In this document: positions 1 through 5,762 of the stretch, piece by piece
How the letters are laid out: each line of letters starts with the position of its first letter
How positions within the stretch are numbered: the stretch's first letter is position 1
NCBI GenBank assembly: GCA_030630315.1
Contig: DAOVNI010000080.1
Location: 1 to 7,131, forward strand
From: Phycisphaerae bacterium
GTDB taxonomy: Bacteria > Planctomycetota > Phycisphaerae > Sedimentisphaerales > Anaerobacaceae
Direction: 5' to 3'
DNA: 7,131 bases
Made by a program: the position numbers and the translations under genes
The notes under the pieces: model-generated
Database searches by the model: none
What the model was told of the DNA's origin: nothing
The model's input: only the letters and a program-made list of their open reading frames with translations

Positions 1-1149
1 ATTCTTTACCGTGAAGATATGATCTCAACTGCTGATGCCAGTAACATCAACAATCCGCAGTCTCCCATAGCGACGCCACATGGTATGCTTCAGTTCAGCG
101 TGTCGAACTATAGTGTTCCCGAGGGCAACGCCGGCACGAAGACTGTTACGGTCTCCGTTACTCGAACCGGCGGCACTTCGGGCGAGGTGTCGGCGGACTA
201 TGCCACCTCGGACGGCGCAGCCACACTCGCCGATAACGACTACGAGGCTGCCGCGGGAACACTCATCTGGGCGGATGGGGATGGCGGCAACAAAGCATTT
301 ACAGTCACGGTCAACGGTGACACAAATGACGAAAATAGCGAGAGCTTCAACCTCACGCTGTCGAATGCGACCGGCGGCGCGACGCTCGGACTGCAGAATA
401 CGGCTACCGTGACGATCACCAACGACGACGGAGTCTCGCTGGGATGGAGCTATCAGGCCTGGACCAATGACTCCACGAGCGGGATCGACAGCTCGTTCCC
501 TTATACCGCGGCACACCACTTTTGCAACAATCACACCGGAGGCGTGACGGTCAAGGATGTCGATTTCACCGGCGGGCGAGTTACTTCCGGTACGGGTTGG
601 AACATCGGTGGCGCGACCTACTGGCATAAGGACACTAGCGTAAACATAACCGGCGACAGCGCAAATATCGCCGACCAGTTCCTCTATGCCGGCCTGCCGC
701 GTACGATTCAGCTCACCGGATTGACAATCGGCACGACCTACAAGGCGTCGTTCTTCAGTGTGGCATGGGAGGACAGCGGCCGGGTCCAGACATTTTCTTC
801 AGAAGGTAACGACCTCGTCCTCGATCAGGATTTCTATGGCAATAACAACGGCATCGTGATCTCTTACACGTATGTCGCCACTGCAGCGTCGCATAACTTC
901 ACTATCACTCCTGTCTTAAGCAGTGAGACGTTCCACTTGTATGCGCTGGCCAACAGGGAGGCGACCCTCAAGTTCGCAGACTTACAGGAATTTGCCAAGC
1001 TGGCAAAATACTGGATGATGAGCGGCTGCGATGAACAGCAACCGTGTGATGCTGCTGATTGGTTTGATGATGATGTTATTGACATGCAGGATCTGTATGT
1101 GTTTTGTTCTAACTGGTTGGGGTATGTGGGTGGGTTTGGAGTTGAATAA
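1..1149 (+). CDS. Calx-beta domain protein with dockerin-like C-terminal tail (5' partial)
   Basis: The frame is open from base 1. The first ATG (19) lacks a good ribosome site and a signal peptide, so the true start is probably upstream. Residues are counted from that ATG. Residues 24-138 form a Calx-beta domain: an N-terminal SVPEGN motif, YATSDGAAT, a DY pair, DTNDENSESF and a closing TVTITNDDG strand, as in calcium-binding extracellular modules. Residues 139-315 are a beta-rich, aromatic-rich domain I cannot name, perhaps jelly-roll or carbohydrate-binding. Residues 317-367 match the planctomycete dockerin-like tail: DLQEFAKLAKYW, a Cys-containing linker, a Ca-loop-like D-W-F-D-D-D-V-I-D segment and a closing NWL. 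Such tails occur on secreted or surface proteins, often with glycan-degrading enzymes. No catalytic domain is visible in the part seen. Its last ~130 bases differ in base composition from the body. Function beyond extracellular binding or adhesion is unknown. Confidence 0.85.
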   Translation: MLYREDMISTADASNINNPQSPIATPHGMLQFSVSNYSVPEGNAGTKTVTVSVTRTGGTSGEVSADYATSDGAATLADNDYEAAAGTLIWADGDGGNKAFTVTVNGDTNDENSESFNLTLSNATGGATLGLQNTATVTITNDDGVSLGWSYQAWTNDSTSGIDSSFPYTAAHHFCNNHTGGVTVKDVDFTGGRVTSGTGWNIGGATYWHKDTSVNITGDSANIADQFLYAGLPRTIQLTGLTIGTTYKASFFSVAWEDSGRVQTFSSEGNDLVLDQDFYGNNNGIVISYTYVATAASHNFTITPVLSSETFHLYALANREATLKFADLQEFAKLAKYWMMSGCDEQQPCDAADWFDDDVIDMQDLYVFCSNWLGYVGGFGVE

Positions 1150-1274
1150 GAGTATGGTTGGGCGTTGGGGGTTTGATGAAGAATTGGGGGTTGTTTCTGG
1201 TGATGGTGTTGGGGGGAGGGATTGGCGGCCGGTTGATGGGGTAATTGGGGGGACGTTGGGAAAAATAAAAGGGG
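1119..1274 (+). other. C-poor, G-run-rich tract at and beyond the end of the Calx-beta gene
   Basis: The plus strand is almost free of C and contains repeated G-runs: G4 at 1119, G3 at 1128 and 1132, G5 at 1167 and 1186, G6 at 1211, G3 at 1218, G4 at 1238, G6 at 1247, G3 at 1258 and G4 at 1271. The run density from 1211 to 1260 fits a potential G-quadruplex on the plus strand. The frames here give no convincing protein; a reading frame across it (1031-1282) looks like low-complexity Gly/Val/Trp translation. No normal GC hairpin plus T-run terminator was seen after the stop at 1149. Confidence 0.55.
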
Positions 1275-1285
1275 AAAAATAAAAG
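1258..1285 (+). repeat. Perfect 14-bp tandem duplication
   Basis: The unit GGGAAAAATAAAAG occurs twice without any gap or mismatch (1258-1271 and 1272-1285). It ends at the first base of the GTGTCAGACAC palindrome. It lies between genes and has no visible coding role. It is best read as a local slippage or insertion scar. Confidence 0.8.
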
Positions 1286-1295
1286 TGTCAGACAC
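1285..1295. repeat. GTGTC-a-GACAC palindrome, possible REP-type remnant
   Basis: A perfect 5-bp inverted repeat with one central base, preceded by AAAA and followed by CTT. From memory, AAAAGTGTCAGACACCTT-like sequences recur between genes in planctomycetes and other bacteria, often near REP-associated tyrosine transposases. No such transposase is present here. With one short copy in the window, the repeat-family assignment is an inference. Confidence 0.4.
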
Positions 1296-1342
1296 CTTCC
1301 TATGAAACCAGATTTGTCTTAAGAAATATTTAGGGTGATACA

Positions 1343-1399
1343 ATGAAAAAGAAAACGGCATGGCTGTGGGAGCGATACTACGCCTCTGCCGGAAAATAG
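1343..1399 (+). other. Possible 18-codon small ORF ahead of the pseudogene
   Basis: ATG at 1343 opens a short frame (MKKKTAWLWERYYASAGK) ending in TAG at 1397-1399, 16 bases before the first pseudogene ATG. An AGGGTGAT sequence lies just upstream (1332-1339) as a possible ribosome site. The W-L-W-E-R-Y-Y content is not obviously random, so it could be a leader peptide or the remnant of a larger gene. The TACAAT at 1339-1344 could instead be a -10 element (TTGTCT at 1314, spacer 19), which would exclude translation from this ATG. Very uncertain. Confidence 0.2.
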
Positions 1400-1415
1400 C
1401 CGTTGAAAGGTCGAT

Positions 1416-1643
1416 ATGATGGATAGACGCAGTTTTCTAAAGAACATCGCAGTGGGCACAGCCGCTCTTACAATCCCCGTGCGAGCCGGCCATGCAGTCG
1501 AAAAGGAGCGGCTCCTCGCCGGGGGCCGATGAGCGTATCGAAAAGCATCGCAAAGCCGATGCAGTCCTTAAAATCATCGGGCCCTACTGGACAAACACTT
1601 TCTACGCAAGCACGGCAAAAACGCCTACTACGCCCAGAATTAA
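1416..1643 (+). pseudogene. Remnant of a Tat-exported protein, probably GH10 xylanase-like
   Basis: GAAAGG (1405-1410) precedes ATGs at 1416 and 1419. The second gives MDRRSFLKNIAVGTAALTIP..AGHA, a textbook twin-arginine signal peptide with an A-x-x-A-like end. The frame stops at TGA 1530-1532, after 38 codons. Removing one G from the G5 run at 1521-1525 restores ERLLAGADERIEKHRKADAVLKIIGP, which resembles, from memory, the start of planctomycete secreted GH10-type proteins (RIEKHRK..A.L.I.GPDGK..). Similarity then ends abruptly near 1584. From there the original frame reads LLDKHFLRKHGKNAYYAQN and stops at TAA 1641-1643, which looks like a genuine C-terminus. The simplest reading is one frameshift plus a large internal deletion that removed the catalytic domain. 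The Tat signal and frameshift are directly visible; the GH10 link and the deletion are inferences. Confidence 0.6.
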
Positions 1644-1645
1644 TT

Positions 1646-1719
1646 ACCGCCGAGTTCGCAGAGCTCGCGGAGATAAGATTAAAATTAAAAATCTCTGCGG
1701 CCTCAGCGTTCTCCGCGGT
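1646..1719. repeat. 9-bp-periodic imperfect inverted repeat (intergenic palindromic element)
   Basis: The left arm (1646-1674) is built of 9-base units of the form CGCnGAGnn. The right arm (1691-1719) is its reverse complement at 22 of 29 positions, with a 16-base A/T-rich spacer (1675-1690). RNA from either strand could fold into a long, mismatched hairpin. From memory, this ACCGCAGAG-type repeat is widespread between genes of many bacteria, and its translations (TAENAEAAE on one strand, SAASAFSAVN on the other) often show up as false N-terminal extensions of annotated proteins. It sits between the decayed Tat gene and the isomerase ribosome site, so it is part of the isomerase leader if transcription starts upstream. 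Confidence 0.75.
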
Positions 1720-1728
1720 TAATCTTTT

Positions 1729-1734
1729 AGGAGA
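1729..1734 (+). promoter_or_regulatory. Ribosome binding site that fixes the isomerase start
   Basis: AGGAGA lies 7 bases before ATG 1742 and is the only strong Shine-Dalgarno match near the 5' end of the isomerase frame. The frame is open further up to ATG 1529, but that stretch only translates the pseudogene debris and the inverted repeat. Confidence 0.8.
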
Positions 1735-1741
1735 GACGAGA

Positions 1742-3148
1742 ATGAAGAAAACCACATTCGGTGTAATTGTTGGGAACCGGGGATTTTTCCCGGATGCGTT
1801 AGTCAAACAGGGGCGGAAAAACATACTTGAGGTGCTCAGGAAAAATGGCTTTAACTCGGTGGCCCTGTCAATGAAGGAGACAAAATACGGCGCGGTTGAG
1901 ACTTTTGCCGATGCCAAAAAGTGTGCCGCGCTTTTTGCGGAAAATGGTGAAAAGATTGACGGCATAATTGTAACGCTGCCGAACTTCGGTGATGAAAAAG
2001 GAGTTGCTGAAGCTATCAAGCGCTCCGGATTTGGCGTGCCAATTCTGATTCAGGCTGAGCCGGATATGCCGGGTAAAATGAGCATAGCCAGCAGACGTGA
2101 TTCCTTCTGCGGCAAGATCAGTGTCTGCAATAATCTCAGGCAGGCGGGTATTCCGTACACGCTTACACGGTCACACACGGTTAAAGTTACGTCGGCTGAA
2201 TTCAAGAAGGATTTGGACGATTTTGCTTCGGTGTGCAGGATTGTTAAGGGGCTTAAGAACGCCAGGTTCGGCGCTATCGGTGCTCGCACGGGGGCGTTTA
2301 ACACCGTCCGCTACAGCGAAAAAATCCTCGAACTTTCAGATATTTCGGTAGAGACGATAGACTTGTCCGAAATACTCGGAAGAGTTGCACTGCTTGCCGA
2401 TAACGACAGGGCGGTTAAGAGAAAATTAAACGCTGTTAAAACATATACCGCGACTGAATCAATTCCTGCGGACAAACTTTTAAAGATGGCCAAATTCGGC
2501 TGCGTGATAGATAAATGGGTCAAAGATATGGAGCTTGACGGCACAGCCATTCAGTGCTGGACCAGTCTGCAGGAATTCTTCGGAATAGTCCCCTGCACGC
2601 TTATGAGTATGATGAGCGAGCGGTTTTTGCCCAGTGCCTGTGAGGTTGATATTACGGGCTTGTTGGCGATGTACATTCTCCAATTGGCTTCCGGCGGGCC
2701 GAGTGCGCTTCTGGACTGGAACAATAACTACGGCGCCGACCCCGACAAATGTGTCTTGTTCCATTGCAGCAATGTACCCAGGTCATTTTTTAAGAGTTCA
2801 AGGATGGATTACCAGGAGATTATTGCCGGGGCCGTGGGCAAAGACAACACTTACGGCACCGTCGTCGGCAGGATAGCCCCGGGCAAGGCGACCTTCTGCA
2901 GAACCACTACCGATGATACTGCCGGTGTTATTAGCGCTTATGTGGGCGAAGGGGAATTTACAAATGATAAACTTGATACTTTCGGCGGCTACGGCGTAAT
3001 GAAAATTCCAGACCTCCAGATTCTTTGCCAATACATCTGCATAATGGGCTTCGAACATCACGTTGCCGTGAACCTCTCGCAAAAAGCCGATGCAGTTGCC
3101 GAAGCTCTTGATAATTATATGGGCTGGGACGTTTACCTGCATGCATAA
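1742..3148 (+). CDS. L-fucose/L-arabinose isomerase family protein
   Basis: A 468-residue cytoplasmic protein of the FucI/AraA fold family, close in length to known members (~470-600). These enzymes interconvert aldose and ketose sugars with a divalent metal. Visible landmarks are an N-terminal alpha/beta domain beginning TTFGVIVGNRGFFP, a central CWTSLQEFFGIVPC segment (282-295), a metal-site-like MSERFLPSACEVDITG (301-316) offering E303, E311 and D313, an LFHCSN motif (349-354, H351), and GFEHHVAV near the C-terminus (456-463, H459/H460). The acidic and His residues fit the Mn-binding set of the family, although exact equivalence needs an alignment. The substrate cannot be told: L-fucose, D-arabinose, L-arabinose, or a modified sugar such as sulfoquinovose, used by some distant members. 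No kinase, aldolase or transporter of a sugar pathway is adjacent. It is flanked by two inverted repeats and converges with the acetylation operon. The start is set by AGGAGA. Confidence 0.85.
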   Translation: MKKTTFGVIVGNRGFFPDALVKQGRKNILEVLRKNGFNSVALSMKETKYGAVETFADAKKCAALFAENGEKIDGIIVTLPNFGDEKGVAEAIKRSGFGVPILIQAEPDMPGKMSIASRRDSFCGKISVCNNLRQAGIPYTLTRSHTVKVTSAEFKKDLDDFASVCRIVKGLKNARFGAIGARTGAFNTVRYSEKILELSDISVETIDLSEILGRVALLADNDRAVKRKLNAVKTYTATESIPADKLLKMAKFGCVIDKWVKDMELDGTAIQCWTSLQEFFGIVPCTLMSMMSERFLPSACEVDITGLLAMYILQLASGGPSALLDWNNNYGADPDKCVLFHCSNVPRSFFKSSRMDYQEIIAGAVGKDNTYGTVVGRIAPGKATFCRTTTDDTAGVISAYVGEGEFTNDKLDTFGGYGVMKIPDLQILCQYICIMGFEHHVAVNLSQKADAVAEALDNYMGWDVYLHA

Positions 3149-3151
3149 GTA

Positions 3152-3211
3152 AATTTAGAATTTAGAATTGTGAATTTAGAATTCTTCATTCTTAATTCTC
3201 AATTCTTCATT
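3152..3211. repeat. A/T-rich imperfect inverted repeat between convergent genes; candidate bidirectional terminator
   Basis: Left arm 3152-3181 and right arm 3182-3211 are abutting inverted copies (23 of 30 positions pair), built of short AATTTAGAATT-like units and centred on GAATTC (3179-3184). It begins 3 bases after the isomerase stop and covers the last codons' stop of the opposing SGNH gene (TGA at 3209-3207). A hairpin here could end transcription from both sides, but it is unusually G/C-poor for a terminator. Similar 'AATTCTTAATTC' intergenic repeats are familiar from other genomes, so it may be a repeat element first and a terminator second. Confidence 0.55.
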
Positions 3212-4349
3212 TTGAGTGGAGAATACTGGACCTGAAAGATTTATTTTCGAAGAGTTGTTTTGCAAGCATAGCATATCCTTCACTTAACGGATGACTGGCA
3301 TCACGATACAACTCACCGGGTAATGCCGGAGGCATATAGTAGGAGACATTGTTTTGTTGGAGCCAGGTCTCGATTTCACTTTTCATCCTTCGATAAGTGT
3401 TGATACTTTTTCCCTTCAGCATGTGCTCATTAAATGGGCCGACGAGGACAAACACCGTGTTGTCTTTTTCTTTCAGCATCTCGATCGACCGCTGGAAGAA
3501 ACTCCATTGCAGCGACGTTCCAAGCTCGACCCACTGAAAGTCTTGTCTGGGTGTTCCTTTCTCTTTCCAGGAAATACGTTCGCTCTGAGCGTCATTCTCA
3601 GAAGCGGGAAGTTTCAGGGTAACGGCCTTCAAAGGGTTTTCGTAGGGGTGCTCCAGCGTCCACGCCGACAGGTCCATACTCTCGAAATAGGTAATCTTCA
3701 AATGGGAAGTCCAGCTCAAGAAAGTTACGTAGCGTTCCACCACAGCGGACATCCTCTTGGAATACGAATCTTTATAGCAGGGAATGTCAGGGGTAAACTG
3801 CGGGACCAGCTTAGGATGATTGAAATGGAACTCCTTATCAATTTGCAAATCATGCTTTTTGGAACTCATCCATAAAGGATTGAAATGCAGAACAACTTTC
3901 GTACCTTTGATGTCCCGGCCATAATACTTCAGCAGACCCGCTAAGGCCGCCGGATGTATGCCGTCCACGCCGAGGTTGGCGAATTGATTGCGGCCGGCGT
4001 TTTTATTGAGATGATACGACAGGGTGTTGTCTCTGGATACGAAATGGCCCCAAACGACCGAATCCCCAATCACAAGCGTTTCATATCGTGAGCAGGCCCA
4101 TCGACAGTAGCGGTCGTACAGCCAGTAGTCGCTGCTTAACTCGTAGGGTAAGCGATAGTCAGGCGCAGGCTCAAATCTCTCGATGCGTTCCCAGAGCATG
4201 GGCATAGAATAGAATAAAGCTGAGACGAAAATTCCAATGATAAGCCATTCGCGCGGCGATAATCGCACACAATTGGAGCCGTAAGGAACTTCTACATTAC
4301 TCGGGACGCGAGAACTGTCTTGAATCTCGGTTATATCTTTTTTTTGCAT
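3207..4349 (-). CDS. Membrane-anchored SGNH hydrolase-like protein, probable O-acetylation partner of the MBOAT
   Basis: A 380-residue protein with a hydrophilic N-terminus, one membrane helix at about 35-53 (EWLIIGIFVSALFYSMPML) and an extracytoplasmic SGNH domain. The catalytic Ser lies in LVIGDSVVWG (S97), and the Asp/His pair is in YRDASHPLSEGY (D350, H353). FANLGVDG (124-131), the N of HFNPLW (N167) and VGPFNEHML (303-311) occupy positions expected of further SGNH blocks. By analogy with AlgJ/AlgX, PatB and DltD, it would take an acyl (usually acetyl) group delivered by the MBOAT channel and place it on a polysaccharide or other envelope polymer. The acceptor is unknown. It starts 25 nt after the MBOAT stop, with AAAGAGG (4365-4359) 9 nt before the ATG, so it is probably the last gene of the operon. 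The stop codon falls inside the right arm of the intergenic repeat. The alternative role is an esterase that removes acyl groups. Confidence 0.85.
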   Translation of the reverse strand: MQKKDITEIQDSSRVPSNVEVPYGSNCVRLSPREWLIIGIFVSALFYSMPMLWERIERFEPAPDYRLPYELSSDYWLYDRYCRWACSRYETLVIGDSVVWGHFVSRDNTLSYHLNKNAGRNQFANLGVDGIHPAALAGLLKYYGRDIKGTKVVLHFNPLWMSSKKHDLQIDKEFHFNHPKLVPQFTPDIPCYKDSYSKRMSAVVERYVTFLSWTSHLKITYFESMDLSAWTLEHPYENPLKAVTLKLPASENDAQSERISWKEKGTPRQDFQWVELGTSLQWSFFQRSIEMLKEKDNTVFVLVGPFNEHMLKGKSINTYRRMKSEIETWLQQNNVSYYMPPALPGELYRDASHPLSEGYAMLAKQLFENKSFRSSILHSK

Positions 4350-4374
4350 TAGCTACGACCTCTTTCCCAACCGC

Positions 4375-5751
4375 TCAGAACTGCAGGTAGATAAACGGCT
4401 GTTCACTTGAGGGAGCAAAGATGGCCAGGTAGAGAACCATAAGAACAACGATTCCTATGCGCACGGCTCTGGCCTCAAGGAGCCACTTAAGCCTGGATTC
4501 ATAAGCAAACTGATAGAGCCACACAGTAAAAATCAAGGCCAGAGCCAGCAGTGGGCAATAAGGATTTGCCAGTCCGGAGCTGAATATCCTCGTTATAATA
4601 ATCCATGCGTCACTTATACTCTCCGCTCTAAAGAAAATCCAGGCGAAGGTAACGAAGCCAAAGACGAATAGCTGCTTGGCGATTTTCGGCACTTTGTCTC
4701 TATAGAACGAAGTTCTTTCCAACCCCCGCGTCAAGAAGCGGCCGAGAGCGTGCACCGCGCCCCAGATGATAAACGTCCAGGCCGCACCGTGCCATAATCC
4801 CGAAATCACCATAGTCAGAAACATATTTTTGTACGTGTTAAACGTTCCTTTACGGTTTCCCCCCAGAGGAATATAGACATAGTCTTTGAACCAGGAAGAA
4901 AGACTGATGTGCCACCTTGACCAGAAATCGCCCAGCCCTGTCGCTAAATATGGATTGTTGAAGTTGAGCATCAAACGCAAACCCATCATTCGTGCTATGC
5001 CTCGGGCCATGTCCGTGTAGCCGCTGAAGTCGAAATAAATCTGCCAGCAAAACAGGAATGTCGCCAGTATCAAGGCCGGCGACTGGTATTCTCCCGGTGC
5101 GGCATAGACCTTGTCAACGTAAAGGGCCAGGTAGTCGGCCAGGGCGACTTTCTTGAAAAAACCGACAACGAACAGGGAAAGCCCGTCCGTGATGTCCTGT
5201 TTGGAAATCTTAGGCCCCTTGTGTAGCTGCGGGAGCAGGTTCCTGGCTCTTTCGATTGGGCCCATTAGCAGCCGGGGAAAAAGCGAGACGAAGGTGGCGT
5301 ACCTTATGAGGCTCTTTTCCCTTTCTATATTGCCGCGATAGTAATCGATGGTGTAGCTCATTGACTGGAAGATATAGAACGATAAGCCGACAGGCAGAAA
5401 TAAGCCGGGCGCGGGGATGGCATACGGGATACCTAATGACGATAAGAGGGCGTTCAGGTTCTCGGTAACAAAGCCGCCGTATTTGAAAAGGCTCAGCAGG
5501 GCAAGGTTATTTAGTATGCTTATTAAAAGCCATATCTTTCTCCGCCCCCGTTTTTCCATTATTGCAACAACTGTGTAGTCAAGCAGAGTCGAATACGCTA
5601 TCAGAATCAGATATAGGGGATTGAAGCATGCGTAGAAAAAATAGGAGGCAGTTAGTAGCCAGGGAAGTCTAAACCTTGTCCCCTTCACAGCCAGGTAGGT
5701 CGGATATACAATCAGGAAAAATAATACGAACGGCCAGGTATGAAATAGCAT
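4375..5751 (-). CDS. MBOAT family O-acyltransferase (AlgI/DltB-like)
   Basis: A 458-residue polytopic membrane protein, the usual length for AlgI-type MBOATs. These proteins pass an acyl group, normally acetyl from a cytoplasmic donor, across the membrane to an SGNH partner. Family marks in order: LPVGLSFYIFQSMSYTIDYY (120-138), GPIERA (164-169), YFDFSGYTDMARG (239-251), FWSRWHISLSSWFKDYVYIP (276-295, H281), LGGNRKG (296-302), and SGLWHGAAWTFIIWG (317-331) with the presumed catalytic His321. The protein ends PFIYLQF, close to the PFIYFQF ending I know from this family. Start ATG 5751-5749 follows AAGGG (5762-5758) at a 6-nt spacing, and only 11 nt separate it from the upstream deacetylase stop, so co-transcription and possibly coupled translation are likely. 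The downstream SGNH gene supplies the expected partner. No alginate polymerase or epimerase gene is in view, so calling it algI would be unjustified. Confidence 0.93.
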   Translation of the reverse strand: MLFHTWPFVLFFLIVYPTYLAVKGTRFRLPWLLTASYFFYACFNPLYLILIAYSTLLDYTVVAIMEKRGRRKIWLLISILNNLALLSLFKYGGFVTENLNALLSSLGIPYAIPAPGLFLPVGLSFYIFQSMSYTIDYYRGNIEREKSLIRYATFVSLFPRLLMGPIERARNLLPQLHKGPKISKQDITDGLSLFVVGFFKKVALADYLALYVDKVYAAPGEYQSPALILATFLFCWQIYFDFSGYTDMARGIARMMGLRLMLNFNNPYLATGLGDFWSRWHISLSSWFKDYVYIPLGGNRKGTFNTYKNMFLTMVISGLWHGAAWTFIIWGAVHALGRFLTRGLERTSFYRDKVPKIAKQLFVFGFVTFAWIFFRAESISDAWIIITRIFSSGLANPYCPLLALALIFTVWLYQFAYESRLKWLLEARAVRIGIVVLMVLYLAIFAPSSEQPFIYLQF

Positions 5752-5762
5752 TTGCTGCCCTT

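Noticed and set aside
25..627. 200-codon minus-strand ORF opposite the Calx-beta gene
   Set aside because: It is antisense to a well-supported domain, with Arg/Val-rich composition typical of a shadow frame.
1504..1516. AGGAGC-g-GCTCCT palindrome near the frameshift
   Set aside because: Short, inside former coding sequence, and with no T-run; too weak to call a terminator or operator.
1646..1719. CRISPR-like array
   Set aside because: The 9-base units have no spacers and are arranged as an inverted repeat, with no cas genes.
1529..1741. Upstream extension of the isomerase to ATG 1529
   Set aside because: The extra 71 residues translate pseudogene debris and the 9-bp-periodic repeat (AEFAELAE, SAASAFSAVN), there is no ribosome site, and AGGAGA precedes ATG 1742, where family similarity begins.
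1468..2019. 183-codon minus-strand ORF over the repeat and the isomerase start
   Set aside because: Its middle (TAENAEAAE and SANSAV segments) is translated repeat and the rest is antisense to the isomerase.
3207..5751. Naming the pair algJ/algI and proposing alginate production
   Set aside because: MBOAT/SGNH pairs modify many polymers, and no alginate polymerase, epimerase or export gene is in the window.
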